From the NCBI RefSeq assembly GCF_001298445.1, contig NZ_CP012036.1, forward strand, positions 2,731,263 through 2,795,262: a stretch of 64,000 nucleotides of DNA, read 5' to 3'. Of this stretch, positions 53,696 through 63,609 are shown in pieces. A model generated the notes under the pieces. That model ran no database searches, was not told where the DNA came from, and was given only the letters and a program-made list of their open reading frames with translations. The translations under genes and the position numbers were made by a program. Position 1 is the stretch's first letter. Every line of letters begins with the position of its first letter. The stretch is from Nostoc piscinale CENA21. GTDB taxonomy: Bacteria; Cyanobacteriota; Cyanobacteriia; Cyanobacteriales; Nostocaceae.

Positions 53696-56600
53696 GCTTG
53701 GTTGAATTTTTACAAGACCTTTCTTTTAAAGGGGTTAAGTTAGGGCATGAAGGAGAAAAATTGCGTATTGGTGGTTCTAAGTCGCTGTTAACTCCTGATA
53801 TAGTTGCTCAACTACAGCAGCACAAAACTGAGATTTTAGGGTTACTACGCGATCGCCCAGATATTTTAAATACTTATCCTCTTTCCTACGGTCAACAAGC
53901 TCTGTGGTTTTTATGGCAATTAGCACCTGAAAGTCCAGCTTACAATATGGCGTTTACTTGTCGTATCTGTTCGCAGGTAAATGTCACGACTTTGCAAAAA
54001 ACCTTTCAACTCCTGATTGACCGCCATCCCCAGTTGCGTACCACCTTTTATAAGCAAGGGAATCAAGTTGTTCAACAGATTCATCCAAGTCAGCTACCAG
54101 ATTTTCAACAAATAAATGTCTCCAGTTGGAGCGAGCAGGAACTTGAGCAAAGAGTTATTCGGGAATATAAGCAACCCTTCGACCTCGAAAATGGGCCAGT
54201 AATCCGGGTACGTTTATTCACTTCTTCACCACAGGAACACATCCTGTTGATGTCGATACACCATATTGCTTTTGATGGTTGGTCGATGGCATCACTGCTG
54301 GAAGAATTAATCACAAGCTATCCTGCACTAGAGTCAGGGAATCAGCCATCTCTAACTCCTCTTAAGCACTCTTACATTGATTTCATTCGTTGGCAAAAAG
54401 AATTATTAAACACTGCCCAAGGAGAAAAGCTCTGGAACTACTGGCAGCAACAACTAGCAGGGGAATTACCTGTACTTAATCTGCCAACAGACCGGCCACG
54501 ACCACCCATCCAAACCTATAACGGTGCTTCCCATCACTTTAGCCTCTCCCCAGACCTTAGCGAAAAACTCAAAAAATTAGCTCAAAAAGAAGGCGTTACC
54601 CTATATATCCTGCTTCTAGCGTCATATCAGGTTCTCCTGTATCGTTATACAGGGCAAGAGGATATTCTAGTTGGTGTTCCTACTTCGGGTAGAACTCAGA
54701 CAGAATTTGCGTCAATTGTCGGCTACTTTGTCGGTCTAGTTGTTACAAAGGCAAATCTTTCAGAAAATCCCAGTTTTAGGGACTTTCTGGTTCAAATTCG
54801 TCACACACTATCACAAGCACTGGCACATCAAGATTTTCCCTTTGCTTTACTGGTAGAACGATTGCAGCCACAGCGCGATTCCAGTCGCTCTCCAATTTTT
54901 CAAACTGTATTCAACTTTATTCTCCAAAATTTGGGGCAGTTTGAGCATGCACAAAAACTTTTGTTAAAAGGTGGAGTAGATAAAGAAGGATTTATCCTCG
55001 AACCTTTTGAAATTCCTCAGATGCAGGGTCAGTTCGATCTAAATTTGACACTTTCAGAAGGAAGTTCTTCTTTAACTGGGATTTTGCAGTACAACGCTGA
55101 CCTTTTTGATGCCAGCACAATTACCCGAATGGTAGGGCATTTTGTAACGTTACTTGAAGGGATTGTGGCAAATCCACAACAGCCAATTTCCCAATTGCCT
55201 CTATTGACACAATCTGAGCAACAGCAGTTATTAGTAGAGTGGAACAACACTCAAGCAGATTATTCTCAGGATAAGTGTATCCATCAGCTGTTTGAGGCGC
55301 AGGTAGAGCATACACCCGATGCTGTGGCAGTTGTGTATGAAAATCAACAACTGACTTACCAAGAGTTAAATACTCGCGCTAACCAGTTAGCGCATTACTT
55401 ACGCTCATTGGGTGTAAAATCAGATACTTTAGTTGGGTTGTGTGTAGAGCGATCGCTCTTAACAATCGTGGGGATACTGGGCATTCTCAAAGCGGGTGGT
55501 GCTTACGTGCCACTTGACAGTGAGTATCCCCAAGACCGCTTGAGCTTTATGTTAGAAGATGCTCAAGTTTCTGTGCTACTTACCCAACAAGGATTACTCA
55601 ACAAACTGCCAGAACATAGCGCAAAGCTTGTTTGCATAGACAGCGATCGCTCGACAATAGCGCAACATAGCAATAAAAACCCAGAAAATACCGCAACACC
55701 GGATAATTTAGCTTATGTTATCTACACTTCTGGTTCCACAGGTAAACCCAAAGGCGTTTTAGTCAATCACGCTAATGTAACTCGTCTATTTGCAGCTACA
55801 GACGCTTGGTATAACTTCAATTCTGATGATGTGTGGACAATGTTCCACTCTTATGCTTTCGATTTCTCTGTGTGGGAAATTTGGGGTGCATTGCTGTATG
55901 GTGGACGGCTGGTAGTAGTGCCGTATTTAGTGACGCGATCGCCCGAATCTTTCTACAATTTATTGTGTCAAGAAAAAGTCACAGTTCTCAATCAAACACC
56001 ATCAGCATTCCGCCAGTTAATTCAAGCCGAAAGTGCGATCGCCACTGCTGCCCCTTCATTGAACTTACGTTTAGTAATTTTCGGTGGAGAAGCCTTAGAA
56101 CTCAAGAGTTTACAACCTTGGTTTGAGCGACATGGCGACACCTCACCTCAATTAGTGAATATGTACGGGATTACAGAAACCACCGTACACGTTACCTATC
56201 GCCCATTGAGCAAAGCCGATTTGCAAAGTACGGCAAGTGTAATAGGTCACCCAATACCCGACTTACAAGTATATGTACTAGATGAATATTTACAGCCAGT
56301 ACCCATAGGCGTTACGGGTGAAATGTATGTTGGTGGAGAAGGGGTAGCACGTGGTTATTTGAATCGTTCCGAATTGACACAACAACGGTTTATTTCTCAT
56401 CCTTTTAGCAATAACCCTCAAGCACGACTATACAAAACAGGTGACTTGGCTCGGTATTTAGCCAATGGCGAGTTAGAGTATTTAGGACGCATCGATAATC
56501 AAGTAAAAATTCGCGGTTTCCGGATTGAGTTGGGCGAAATTGAGGCATTACTGGCTTCTCACCCAGGCATTTGGGAAAGCGTGGTCATAGTCCGAGAAGA

Positions 56601-59600
56601 TGAACCGGGCGACAAACGTTTAGTAGCTTACGTAGTGCCGCAGACCGAACAATCTCCTACAGTCCCAGAACTGCGTCAGTTTATTAAGGCAGAACTGCCA
56701 GAGTACATGATTCCCAGTGCTTTTGTGTTGCTGGAATCCTTACCTCTCACCTCTAACGGCAAAATAGACCGCCGCGCTCTACCAAAACCAGAGTTAGACA
56801 GCACGCTGTTAGAAAAATATGTTGCACCACGTACTCCAACTGAAGAAATACTGGCACAAATTTGGGCGCAAGTGCTGAAAGTAGAGCGTGTAGGCATTCA
56901 TGATAATTTCTTTGAACTTGGAGGACACTCTCTACTAGCAACCCAACTGCTTTCACGTATTCGTACCAACTTTAAAGTAGAACTAGCATTACGTGAGTTA
57001 TTTGCCGCATCGACAGTAGCCCAATTAGCACAATCAATTGGGCAGTTACAACAACAAGGTTTAGAACTAACTTACCCGCCCATTTTAAGGCGGACAATGG
57101 ATACAAAATTGCCACTGTCTTATGCACAACAGCGTTTGTGGTTTTTAGACCAATTTGAACCGAATAGCCCCTTTTACAACATTCCTATGGCTTTGCGGCT
57201 AGTGGGAAATTTGAATCAAGCAGCCCTAAAACAAAGCTTACAAGAAATAATTGCTCGCCACGAAGCATTACGTACTAACTTTATTACAGTTGATGGCAAA
57301 CCTTCTCAAGTTATTCAAACAGAAATTATTTGGACAGTTTCAGTTGTTGATTTGCGGCATTTATCGACAACAGAACAAGAAATTACTAGCCAACAATTGG
57401 TGCAACAACAAATTACTCAACCTTTCGATTTAGCCAAAGAATCGTTAATTAGAGCGACATTAGTAGTGCTGAATGAGACAGAACAGGTTTTGTTAGTGTG
57501 TATGCACCATGTTGTCTCTGATGGTTGGTCAATGGGTGTGTTTGTCTCGGAATTAGTAGCACTATATAACGCCTATTCTCAAGGTCAGCAGTCAACCTTA
57601 GCACCATTGTCAATTCAGTATGCAGATTTCGCTATTTGGCAGAGACAGTGGATGCAAGGGGAAGTATTACAAAGGCAATTAAATTACTGGCAACAACAAC
57701 TAAAAGATGCACCAGCTTTATTGTCGCTCCCCACAGACCGACCCAGACCACCTGTGCAGACTTACAACGGCACACATCAAGAATTTGCACTGTCTGTTGA
57801 ACTAACTAATCAGCTGACAAAACTCAGCCAAGAACAAGGGGTAACTTTGTTCATGACGCTGTTGGCTGCCTTTGATACCCTGCTTTATCGCTATACAGGG
57901 CAGGAAGACATACTGGTGGGTTCGCCCATTGCTAACCGCGATCGCTCAGAGATAGAAGGGTTAATTGGCTTTTTTGTCAATACCTTAGTCATGCGTACCA
58001 ACTTAACAGGTAATCCCAGTTTTAGTGAATTACTTGGTCGTGTCCGAGAAATAGCAATGGAGGCATACACTCATCAAGACTTACCGTTTGAAATGTTGGT
58101 GGAAGCATTGCAGCCAGAACGCAATCTCAGTTATACACCACTGTTTCAGGTAATGTTTGTTCTCCAGAATGCGCCCACATCTGAATTAGAACTAACTGGG
58201 TTGACCGTAAATCGATTGCCAATCAGAGGCACAACTTCCAGGTTTGATTTAACTTTATCGATGGAATACACTCCTACTGGATTAGCAGGGTGGTGGGAGT
58301 ACAACACAGACTTGTTTGATGCTAGTACCATCGATCACATGACAAGTCATTTTGTCACATTACTGGAAGGTATTACTGCTAATCCAAAACAACGCATTTC
58401 TCAAATGCCACTGCTAACAGCAGGTGAGCAACAGCAGTTATTAGTGGAGTGGAACGATACTTTTGTAGATTATCCACTACATAAGTCCATCCATCAGTTA
58501 TTTGAAGAGCAAGTGGAACTGACACCCGATGCAGTAGCGGTGGAGTTTGGAAATCAACAACTTACTTACAAGCAATTAAACTACCGCGCTAACTCTTTGG
58601 CACACTACTTACGCTCATTAGGCGTAAAACCAGATACCTTAGTTGGTCTATGTGTCGAACGTTCTTTAGAAATGGTCATCGGACTGCTGGGGATTCTCAA
58701 AGCTGGTGGAGCATATGTACCACTTGATCCAGAATATCCGAGCGATCGCTTGAGCTTTATTTTAGATGATACTCAAGTTAAAGTTTTACTGACTCAACAG
58801 CGACTTATTGACAGACTGCCCCCAAATCAGGCAAAACTTGTTTATTTAGATACTGACGCTGAAGATATTTCTCTGTGCTGCACAGAGAACATAATTTCTG
58901 GCGTACAACCCAATAACTTAGTCTATATAATTTACACTTCCGGTTCCACAGGACAACCTAAGGGTATAGCCATGAGTCAGCTTGCCCTTTGCAATCATAT
59001 CTTGTGGCATCGGGACAATCTCAAAATTGCTCGTGACGCAAAAACCCTGCAATTTGCTTCGGTTAGCTTTGATGTCTCCTTCCAGGAAATCTTCACTACC
59101 TGGTGTTCTGGCGGTACATTGTTTTTAATTACAGAAGAATTACGCCGTGATGCTTTAGGACTGTTAGGTTTTCTGCAAGAGAAACAAATTCAGAGAATGT
59201 TTCTCCCTGTTGTTGGCTTACAGCAACTAGCAGAAGTTGCCTTGGGGAATGACATAGTTAATACTGGTTTGCGGGAAATTATTACTTCTGGAGAACAGTT
59301 GCAAATTACGCCAGCGATATCTGGCTGGTTGAGTAAACTAACTGATATTACTCTACACAATCAGTATGGGCCATCAGAAAGCCATTTAGCCACCAGTTAT
59401 ACCCTACCTGACTTCATAGACACTTGGCCGCTACTACCTTCCATTGGGCGACCTATTTCTAACACCCAAATCTACATCCTCGATAAATATCTACAGCCTG
59501 TACCTGTGGGTGTTCAAGGAGAAGTGTACATTGCAGGTGCGCTTTTAGCCCAAGGTTACTTTAACCGTCCTGAGTTAACACAAGAGAAATTTATTCCAAA

Positions 59601-62600
59601 TCCTTTTGAGAAGGCAGGAGGCAGGAGGCAGGAGGCAGGAGGGAGTAGATTATATAAAACGGGGGATTTAGCGCGTTATTTACCTGACGGGAAGCTTGAA
59701 TCTTTAGGACGTATTGATAATCAAGTCAAAATTCGGGGTTTCCGCATTGAGTTGGGCGAAGTTGAAGCGGTACTGGGTCAACTAAGTGATATACAAGCGT
59801 CTTGTGCGGTTGTCCGTGAGGATACACCGGGCGATAAACGCCTAATCGCTTATATTGTGCCGCAACCAGAGCAGACAATCTCTATTAGCGAAGTACGTAA
59901 CTTCCTTAAGGAAAAGTTACCAGAGTATATGGTTCCAAGTGCAATAGTTATCTTGGAGACTCTACCGCTTTCTCCTAACAGGAAACTAGACCGCCGCGCT
60001 TTACCTGCACCTGATTTACACAACCAATTATCGGATCGGTATGTCGCCCCACGTAACCCAATTGAGGAAATTGTGTCAGTAATTTGGGCGCAAGTGCTGA
60101 AAGTTGAGCCAGTTGGTATTCACGATAATTTCTTTGAACTTGGCGGACATTCTCTACTAGCAACGCAACTAGTTTCCCGCGTGCGTAGTAGCTTGAATAT
60201 AGAATTACCCTTGCGGAGCGTATTTGCTGCGCCAACGGTTGCTGAATTATCCCAACACATTCAACAGTTGCAGCAACAGGATCTAACAACATCAGCCATC
60301 TTACCAAGAACAAAAGATGCAGAGTTACCACTGTCTTATGCTCAACAGCGTTTGTGGTTTTTAGACAAGTTAAATCCCAATAGTCCCTTCTATAACTTAC
60401 TTGTTGCTTTGCGTCTAGTTGGAACTTTCAATCAAACTGCCTTAGAACACAGCTTACAAGAAATTATTTATCGTCACGAAGCATTACGCACTAACTTCAT
60501 TACAGTTGATGGACAACCTTCTCAAGTGATTAGGGAACAGGGGTTAGTATCAGTATCAATTGTTGATTTGCAGCATCTACCGACAAGCGAAAAAGAAATC
60601 GCTTTGCAGCAATTAGCGCAACAACAAGGGCAACAACCTTTTAACCTAGTAGATGAATCATTAATCAGGACAACATTAGTACGGTTGTCCGAGAGAGAAT
60701 ACGCCTTGTTAGTGTTTATACATCACATTGTCTTTGATGGTTGGTCAATGGGTGTGTTTGTCCAAGAATTAATGGCACTATACAATGCTTATTCTCAAGG
60801 TCAGCCGTCACCTTTAACGCCATTGCCGATTCAGTATGCAGATTTTGCAATTTGGCAAAGACAGTGGTTACAAGCAGATGTATTACAAAAGCAACTAAAT
60901 TACTGGCAAGAGCAACTAAAAGATGCACCAGCCTTGTTATCCCTACCGACAGACCGACCAAGACCGCCTGTGCAAACTTTCGTGGGCGCATATCAAAAGT
61001 TTCTAATTTCAGATGGGTTAACTGATGGGTTGACAAAACTGAGCCAAGAGCAAGGTTGTACTCTGTTTATGACGCTGTTGGCAGCATTCGATACCCTGCT
61101 TTATCGCTACTCAGGGCAAGAAGATATTTTGGTGGGTTCACCAATTGCTAACCGCGATCGCTCGGAGATAGAAGGGTTAATTGGCTTTTTTGTCAACACC
61201 CTAGTCATGCGTACCAACTTGGCAAACAATCCCAGTTTTTTGCAGTTGTTGAATCACGTTCGAGAAGTAGCTTTGGGAGCATACTCTCATCAGAATTTGC
61301 CGTTTGAAATGTTGGTGGAAGCATTACAACCAGAACGGAATCTCAGCCATACGCCTCTGTTTCAGGTGGTGTTCAACCTTCAGAATTCACCAGTACAGGA
61401 ATTAGAGCTTGCTGGGTTAACTGTTAGTTCATTGCCAGTAGAAAGTACAACTACAAAGGTTGATTTGGCTTTATCGATGGAAAACACTACCCAAGGATTG
61501 TTGGGTGTGTGGGAGTACAATACTGACTTGTTTGATGCCAGCACAATTGAAAGAATGACTGGTCATTTTGTAACATTGCTGGAAGCAATTGTCACCAATC
61601 CTCAAGAGCGAATTTCCCAATTACCCCTGCTGACAGCAGTTGAGCAGCAGCAGTTATTGGTTGATTGGAATAATACATGGCTGGACTACCCTGAAAATAA
61701 GTGTATCCATCAATTATTTGAGGAACAGGTTGAGCGTACACCGGATGCTGTGGCAGTGGTGTTTGAGAATCAACAACTCACCTACCAACAGTTGAATTGT
61801 CGTGCTAACTCTTTAGCTCATTACTTGCGCTCATTCGGTGTAAAACCAGATACGCTGATAGGTATTTGTGTAGAGCGTTCTTTAGATATGGTAGTGGGAC
61901 TACTGGGCATTCTCAAGGCTGGTGGTGCATATCTGCCACTTGACCCTGAGTATCCACCTGAACGCCTGAGCTTCATGTTAAAAGATGCTCAAGTTTCGCT
62001 ACTGTTAACTCAGCAGCGACTCGTTGATAAACTTCCTCCAAATCAAGCAAAAGTTGTTTGTTTAGATGCAGTTTGGTCACAAATTGCCCAAAACAATCAA
62101 GATAACCCAGACAGTGGAGTTAGAGCTTTTCATCTGGCTAATGTGATTTACACTTCAGGCTCAACAGGTAGACCGAAAGGTGTGATGGTTGAGCATAAAG
62201 GACTATGCAACTTAGCTCAAGCTCAAATTCAAACGTTTGGCTTGACTTGGGATAGTCGCGTTCTTCAGTTTGCCTCCTTCAGTTTTGATGCTTCTATTTG
62301 GGAAATCGTCATGGCTTTTGGCTCAGGTGGAACGCTGTATCTGGGAACCAAAGACTCTCTATTGCCAGGAAAGCCATTAATTGAGCGATTACGTGATTAT
62401 GCAATTACTCATGTCACCCTACCACCATCGGCACTAGCAGTTATGCCCGTGGATGAACTGCCAGCATTGCAAACAATCATTGTTGCCGGAGAAGCTTGTC
62501 CTGCGGAATTAATCAAGCAATGGTCTGTGGGCAGAAACTTCTTTAACGCCTACGGGCCGACAGAAGCGACTGTCTGTGCAACGATCGCCAAATGCACCCC

Positions 62601-63609
62601 AGAAGATGAGAAAATATCGATTGGAAAAGCGATCGCCAATACACAAGTTTACATCCTAGACCAAAATTTACAACCAGTACCCGTCGGTGTGCCAGGAGAG
62701 TTGCACATCGGTGGAGTCGGGTTAGCCAGAGGCTACCTCAACCGTCCCGAATTAACTCAGGAAAAATTCATTCCTAACCCCTTTGAAAGAGGCAGGGGGC
62801 AGGGAGCAGGGAGCAGGGGGACACATCAGCACTCAGCACTCGGCACTCAGCACTCAGCACTTTTATATAAAACTGGAGATTTGGCGCGTTATTTACCAGA
62901 TGGCAATATTGAATATTTGGGACGAATTGATAACCAAGTAAAAATACGCGGTTTCCGCATTGAATTGGCAGAAATAGAAAACTTATTGGGACAGCATGGT
63001 GATGTACAAAACTGTTGTGTCATTGCTCATGAAGGAACCCCAGGTAATAAGCGTTTAATTGCCTATGTAGCGCCACAAAAAGATGTCACACTCACAACCG
63101 AAGAACTCCGTCAATTCTTGGCTAATCAATTGCCTGGTTATATGGTTCCAGCCGCTTTTGTCATACTAGAGTTCTTACCTTTGACACCTAACGGTAAAGT
63201 AGACCGTCGCGCTCTGCCTAACCCAGATTTACACCAAGAATCATTAGATTATGTAATGCCAAATACAGAAGTAGAAAGAATTATTGCTGGCATTTGGCAA
63301 AAAGCATTAGCTCTAGAAAATGTAGGAATTTACAATAATTTCTTTGAGTTTGGAGGTCATTCATTACTCCTAGTAAAAATCAATCAACAACTACAAAAAG
63401 AATTGGGTTTTGAACTATCAATAGTTGATATGTTTAACTACCCAACTATCCATAGCCTCAGCCAATATTTAGCTAGTAAAACCCAAAAAGAAAAAACTAT
63501 TAAGGAAAACAATTATCGAACTCAAGCCCAGAGTGAAATTAAAGCTATCAGAAAACAGCAATTACAATCCAGACAACAATATCGCTCTCAGAAAAAAGGT
63601 GGAAGATGA
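53692..63609 (+). CDS. Three-module nonribosomal peptide synthetase
   Basis: The ATG at 53692 overlaps the PKS stop. It begins with a TubC-type docking domain (MSLVEFLQDLSFKGVKL; about 1-58), which should bind the PKS C-terminus. Modules: C1 (HHIAFDG, 190-196), A1, T1 (Ser1080); C2 (HHVVSDG, 1272), A2, T2 (Ser2154); C3 (HHIVFDG, 2344), A3, T3 (Ser3224). Aligned by eye to GrsA, the ten-residue codes are DFWNIGMVHK for A1 (the known Thr code), DVQFISQLAK for A2 (unresolved; nearest to Pro/methyl-Pro codes at 7 of 10), DAWTIAAVCK for A3 (Phe). There is no epimerase, methyltransferase or thioesterase, so the chain passes on to the next PKS. Repeat arrays interrupt A2 and A3 at the same place, just before LYKTGDL. 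The third carrier reads FEFGGHSLL. Confidence 0.92.
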   Translation: MSLVEFLQDLSFKGVKLGHEGEKLRIGGSKSLLTPDIVAQLQQHKTEILGLLRDRPDILNTYPLSYGQQALWFLWQLAPESPAYNMAFTCRICSQVNVTTLQKTFQLLIDRHPQLRTTFYKQGNQVVQQIHPSQLPDFQQINVSSWSEQELEQRVIREYKQPFDLENGPVIRVRLFTSSPQEHILLMSIHHIAFDGWSMASLLEELITSYPALESGNQPSLTPLKHSYIDFIRWQKELLNTAQGEKLWNYWQQQLAGELPVLNLPTDRPRPPIQTYNGASHHFSLSPDLSEKLKKLAQKEGVTLYILLLASYQVLLYRYTGQEDILVGVPTSGRTQTEFASIVGYFVGLVVTKANLSENPSFRDFLVQIRHTLSQALAHQDFPFALLVERLQPQRDSSRSPIFQTVFNFILQNLGQFEHAQKLLLKGGVDKEGFILEPFEIPQMQGQFDLNLTLSEGSSSLTGILQYNADLFDASTITRMVGHFVTLLEGIVANPQQPISQLPLLTQSEQQQLLVEWNNTQADYSQDKCIHQLFEAQVEHTPDAVAVVYENQQLTYQELNTRANQLAHYLRSLGVKSDTLVGLCVERSLLTIVGILGILKAGGAYVPLDSEYPQDRLSFMLEDAQVSVLLTQQGLLNKLPEHSAKLVCIDSDRSTIAQHSNKNPENTATPDNLAYVIYTSGSTGKPKGVLVNHANVTRLFAATDAWYNFNSDDVWTMFHSYAFDFSVWEIWGALLYGGRLVVVPYLVTRSPESFYNLLCQEKVTVLNQTPSAFRQLIQAESAIATAAPSLNLRLVIFGGEALELKSLQPWFERHGDTSPQLVNMYGITETTVHVTYRPLSKADLQSTASVIGHPIPDLQVYVLDEYLQPVPIGVTGEMYVGGEGVARGYLNRSELTQQRFISHPFSNNPQARLYKTGDLARYLANGELEYLGRIDNQVKIRGFRIELGEIEALLASHPGIWESVVIVREDEPGDKRLVAYVVPQTEQSPTVPELRQFIKAELPEYMIPSAFVLLESLPLTSNGKIDRRALPKPELDSTLLEKYVAPRTPTEEILAQIWAQVLKVERVGIHDNFFELGGHSLLATQLLSRIRTNFKVELALRELFAASTVAQLAQSIGQLQQQGLELTYPPILRRTMDTKLPLSYAQQRLWFLDQFEPNSPFYNIPMALRLVGNLNQAALKQSLQEIIARHEALRTNFITVDGKPSQVIQTEIIWTVSVVDLRHLSTTEQEITSQQLVQQQITQPFDLAKESLIRATLVVLNETEQVLLVCMHHVVSDGWSMGVFVSELVALYNAYSQGQQSTLAPLSIQYADFAIWQRQWMQGEVLQRQLNYWQQQLKDAPALLSLPTDRPRPPVQTYNGTHQEFALSVELTNQLTKLSQEQGVTLFMTLLAAFDTLLYRYTGQEDILVGSPIANRDRSEIEGLIGFFVNTLVMRTNLTGNPSFSELLGRVREIAMEAYTHQDLPFEMLVEALQPERNLSYTPLFQVMFVLQNAPTSELELTGLTVNRLPIRGTTSRFDLTLSMEYTPTGLAGWWEYNTDLFDASTIDHMTSHFVTLLEGITANPKQRISQMPLLTAGEQQQLLVEWNDTFVDYPLHKSIHQLFEEQVELTPDAVAVEFGNQQLTYKQLNYRANSLAHYLRSLGVKPDTLVGLCVERSLEMVIGLLGILKAGGAYVPLDPEYPSDRLSFILDDTQVKVLLTQQRLIDRLPPNQAKLVYLDTDAEDISLCCTENIISGVQPNNLVYIIYTSGSTGQPKGIAMSQLALCNHILWHRDNLKIARDAKTLQFASVSFDVSFQEIFTTWCSGGTLFLITEELRRDALGLLGFLQEKQIQRMFLPVVGLQQLAEVALGNDIVNTGLREIITSGEQLQITPAISGWLSKLTDITLHNQYGPSESHLATSYTLPDFIDTWPLLPSIGRPISNTQIYILDKYLQPVPVGVQGEVYIAGALLAQGYFNRPELTQEKFIPNPFEKAGGRRQEAGGSRLYKTGDLARYLPDGKLESLGRIDNQVKIRGFRIELGEVEAVLGQLSDIQASCAVVREDTPGDKRLIAYIVPQPEQTISISEVRNFLKEKLPEYMVPSAIVILETLPLSPNRKLDRRALPAPDLHNQLSDRYVAPRNPIEEIVSVIWAQVLKVEPVGIHDNFFELGGHSLLATQLVSRVRSSLNIELPLRSVFAAPTVAELSQHIQQLQQQDLTTSAILPRTKDAELPLSYAQQRLWFLDKLNPNSPFYNLLVALRLVGTFNQTALEHSLQEIIYRHEALRTNFITVDGQPSQVIREQGLVSVSIVDLQHLPTSEKEIALQQLAQQQGQQPFNLVDESLIRTTLVRLSEREYALLVFIHHIVFDGWSMGVFVQELMALYNAYSQGQPSPLTPLPIQYADFAIWQRQWLQADVLQKQLNYWQEQLKDAPALLSLPTDRPRPPVQTFVGAYQKFLISDGLTDGLTKLSQEQGCTLFMTLLAAFDTLLYRYSGQEDILVGSPIANRDRSEIEGLIGFFVNTLVMRTNLANNPSFLQLLNHVREVALGAYSHQNLPFEMLVEALQPERNLSHTPLFQVVFNLQNSPVQELELAGLTVSSLPVESTTTKVDLALSMENTTQGLLGVWEYNTDLFDASTIERMTGHFVTLLEAIVTNPQERISQLPLLTAVEQQQLLVDWNNTWLDYPENKCIHQLFEEQVERTPDAVAVVFENQQLTYQQLNCRANSLAHYLRSFGVKPDTLIGICVERSLDMVVGLLGILKAGGAYLPLDPEYPPERLSFMLKDAQVSLLLTQQRLVDKLPPNQAKVVCLDAVWSQIAQNNQDNPDSGVRAFHLANVIYTSGSTGRPKGVMVEHKGLCNLAQAQIQTFGLTWDSRVLQFASFSFDASIWEIVMAFGSGGTLYLGTKDSLLPGKPLIERLRDYAITHVTLPPSALAVMPVDELPALQTIIVAGEACPAELIKQWSVGRNFFNAYGPTEATVCATIAKCTPEDEKISIGKAIANTQVYILDQNLQPVPVGVPGELHIGGVGLARGYLNRPELTQEKFIPNPFERGRGQGAGSRGTHQHSALGTQHSALLYKTGDLARYLPDGNIEYLGRIDNQVKIRGFRIELAEIENLLGQHGDVQNCCVIAHEGTPGNKRLIAYVAPQKDVTLTTEELRQFLANQLPGYMVPAAFVILEFLPLTPNGKVDRRALPNPDLHQESLDYVMPNTEVERIIAGIWQKALALENVGIYNNFFEFGGHSLLLVKINQQLQKELGFELSIVDMFNYPTIHSLSQYLASKTQKEKTIKENNYRTQAQSEIKAIRKQQLQSRQQYRSQKKGGR
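59613..59640 (+). repeat. In-frame GGCAGGA heptamer array in adenylation domain 2
   Basis: Four perfect GGCAGGA units code for AGGRRQEAGGS between PNPFE and RLYKTGDLARY. Module 1 has only SNNPQA at this place. Confidence 0.9.
62791..62861 (+). repeat. Two in-frame heptamer arrays in adenylation domain 3
   Basis: Four GGCAGGG/AGCAGGG units (62791-62818) are followed by five CAGCACT/CGGCACT units (62827-62861). They code for RGQGAGSRG and HQHSALGTQHSAL, again between PNPFE and LLYKTGDLARY, the same site as in module 2. Confidence 0.9.
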
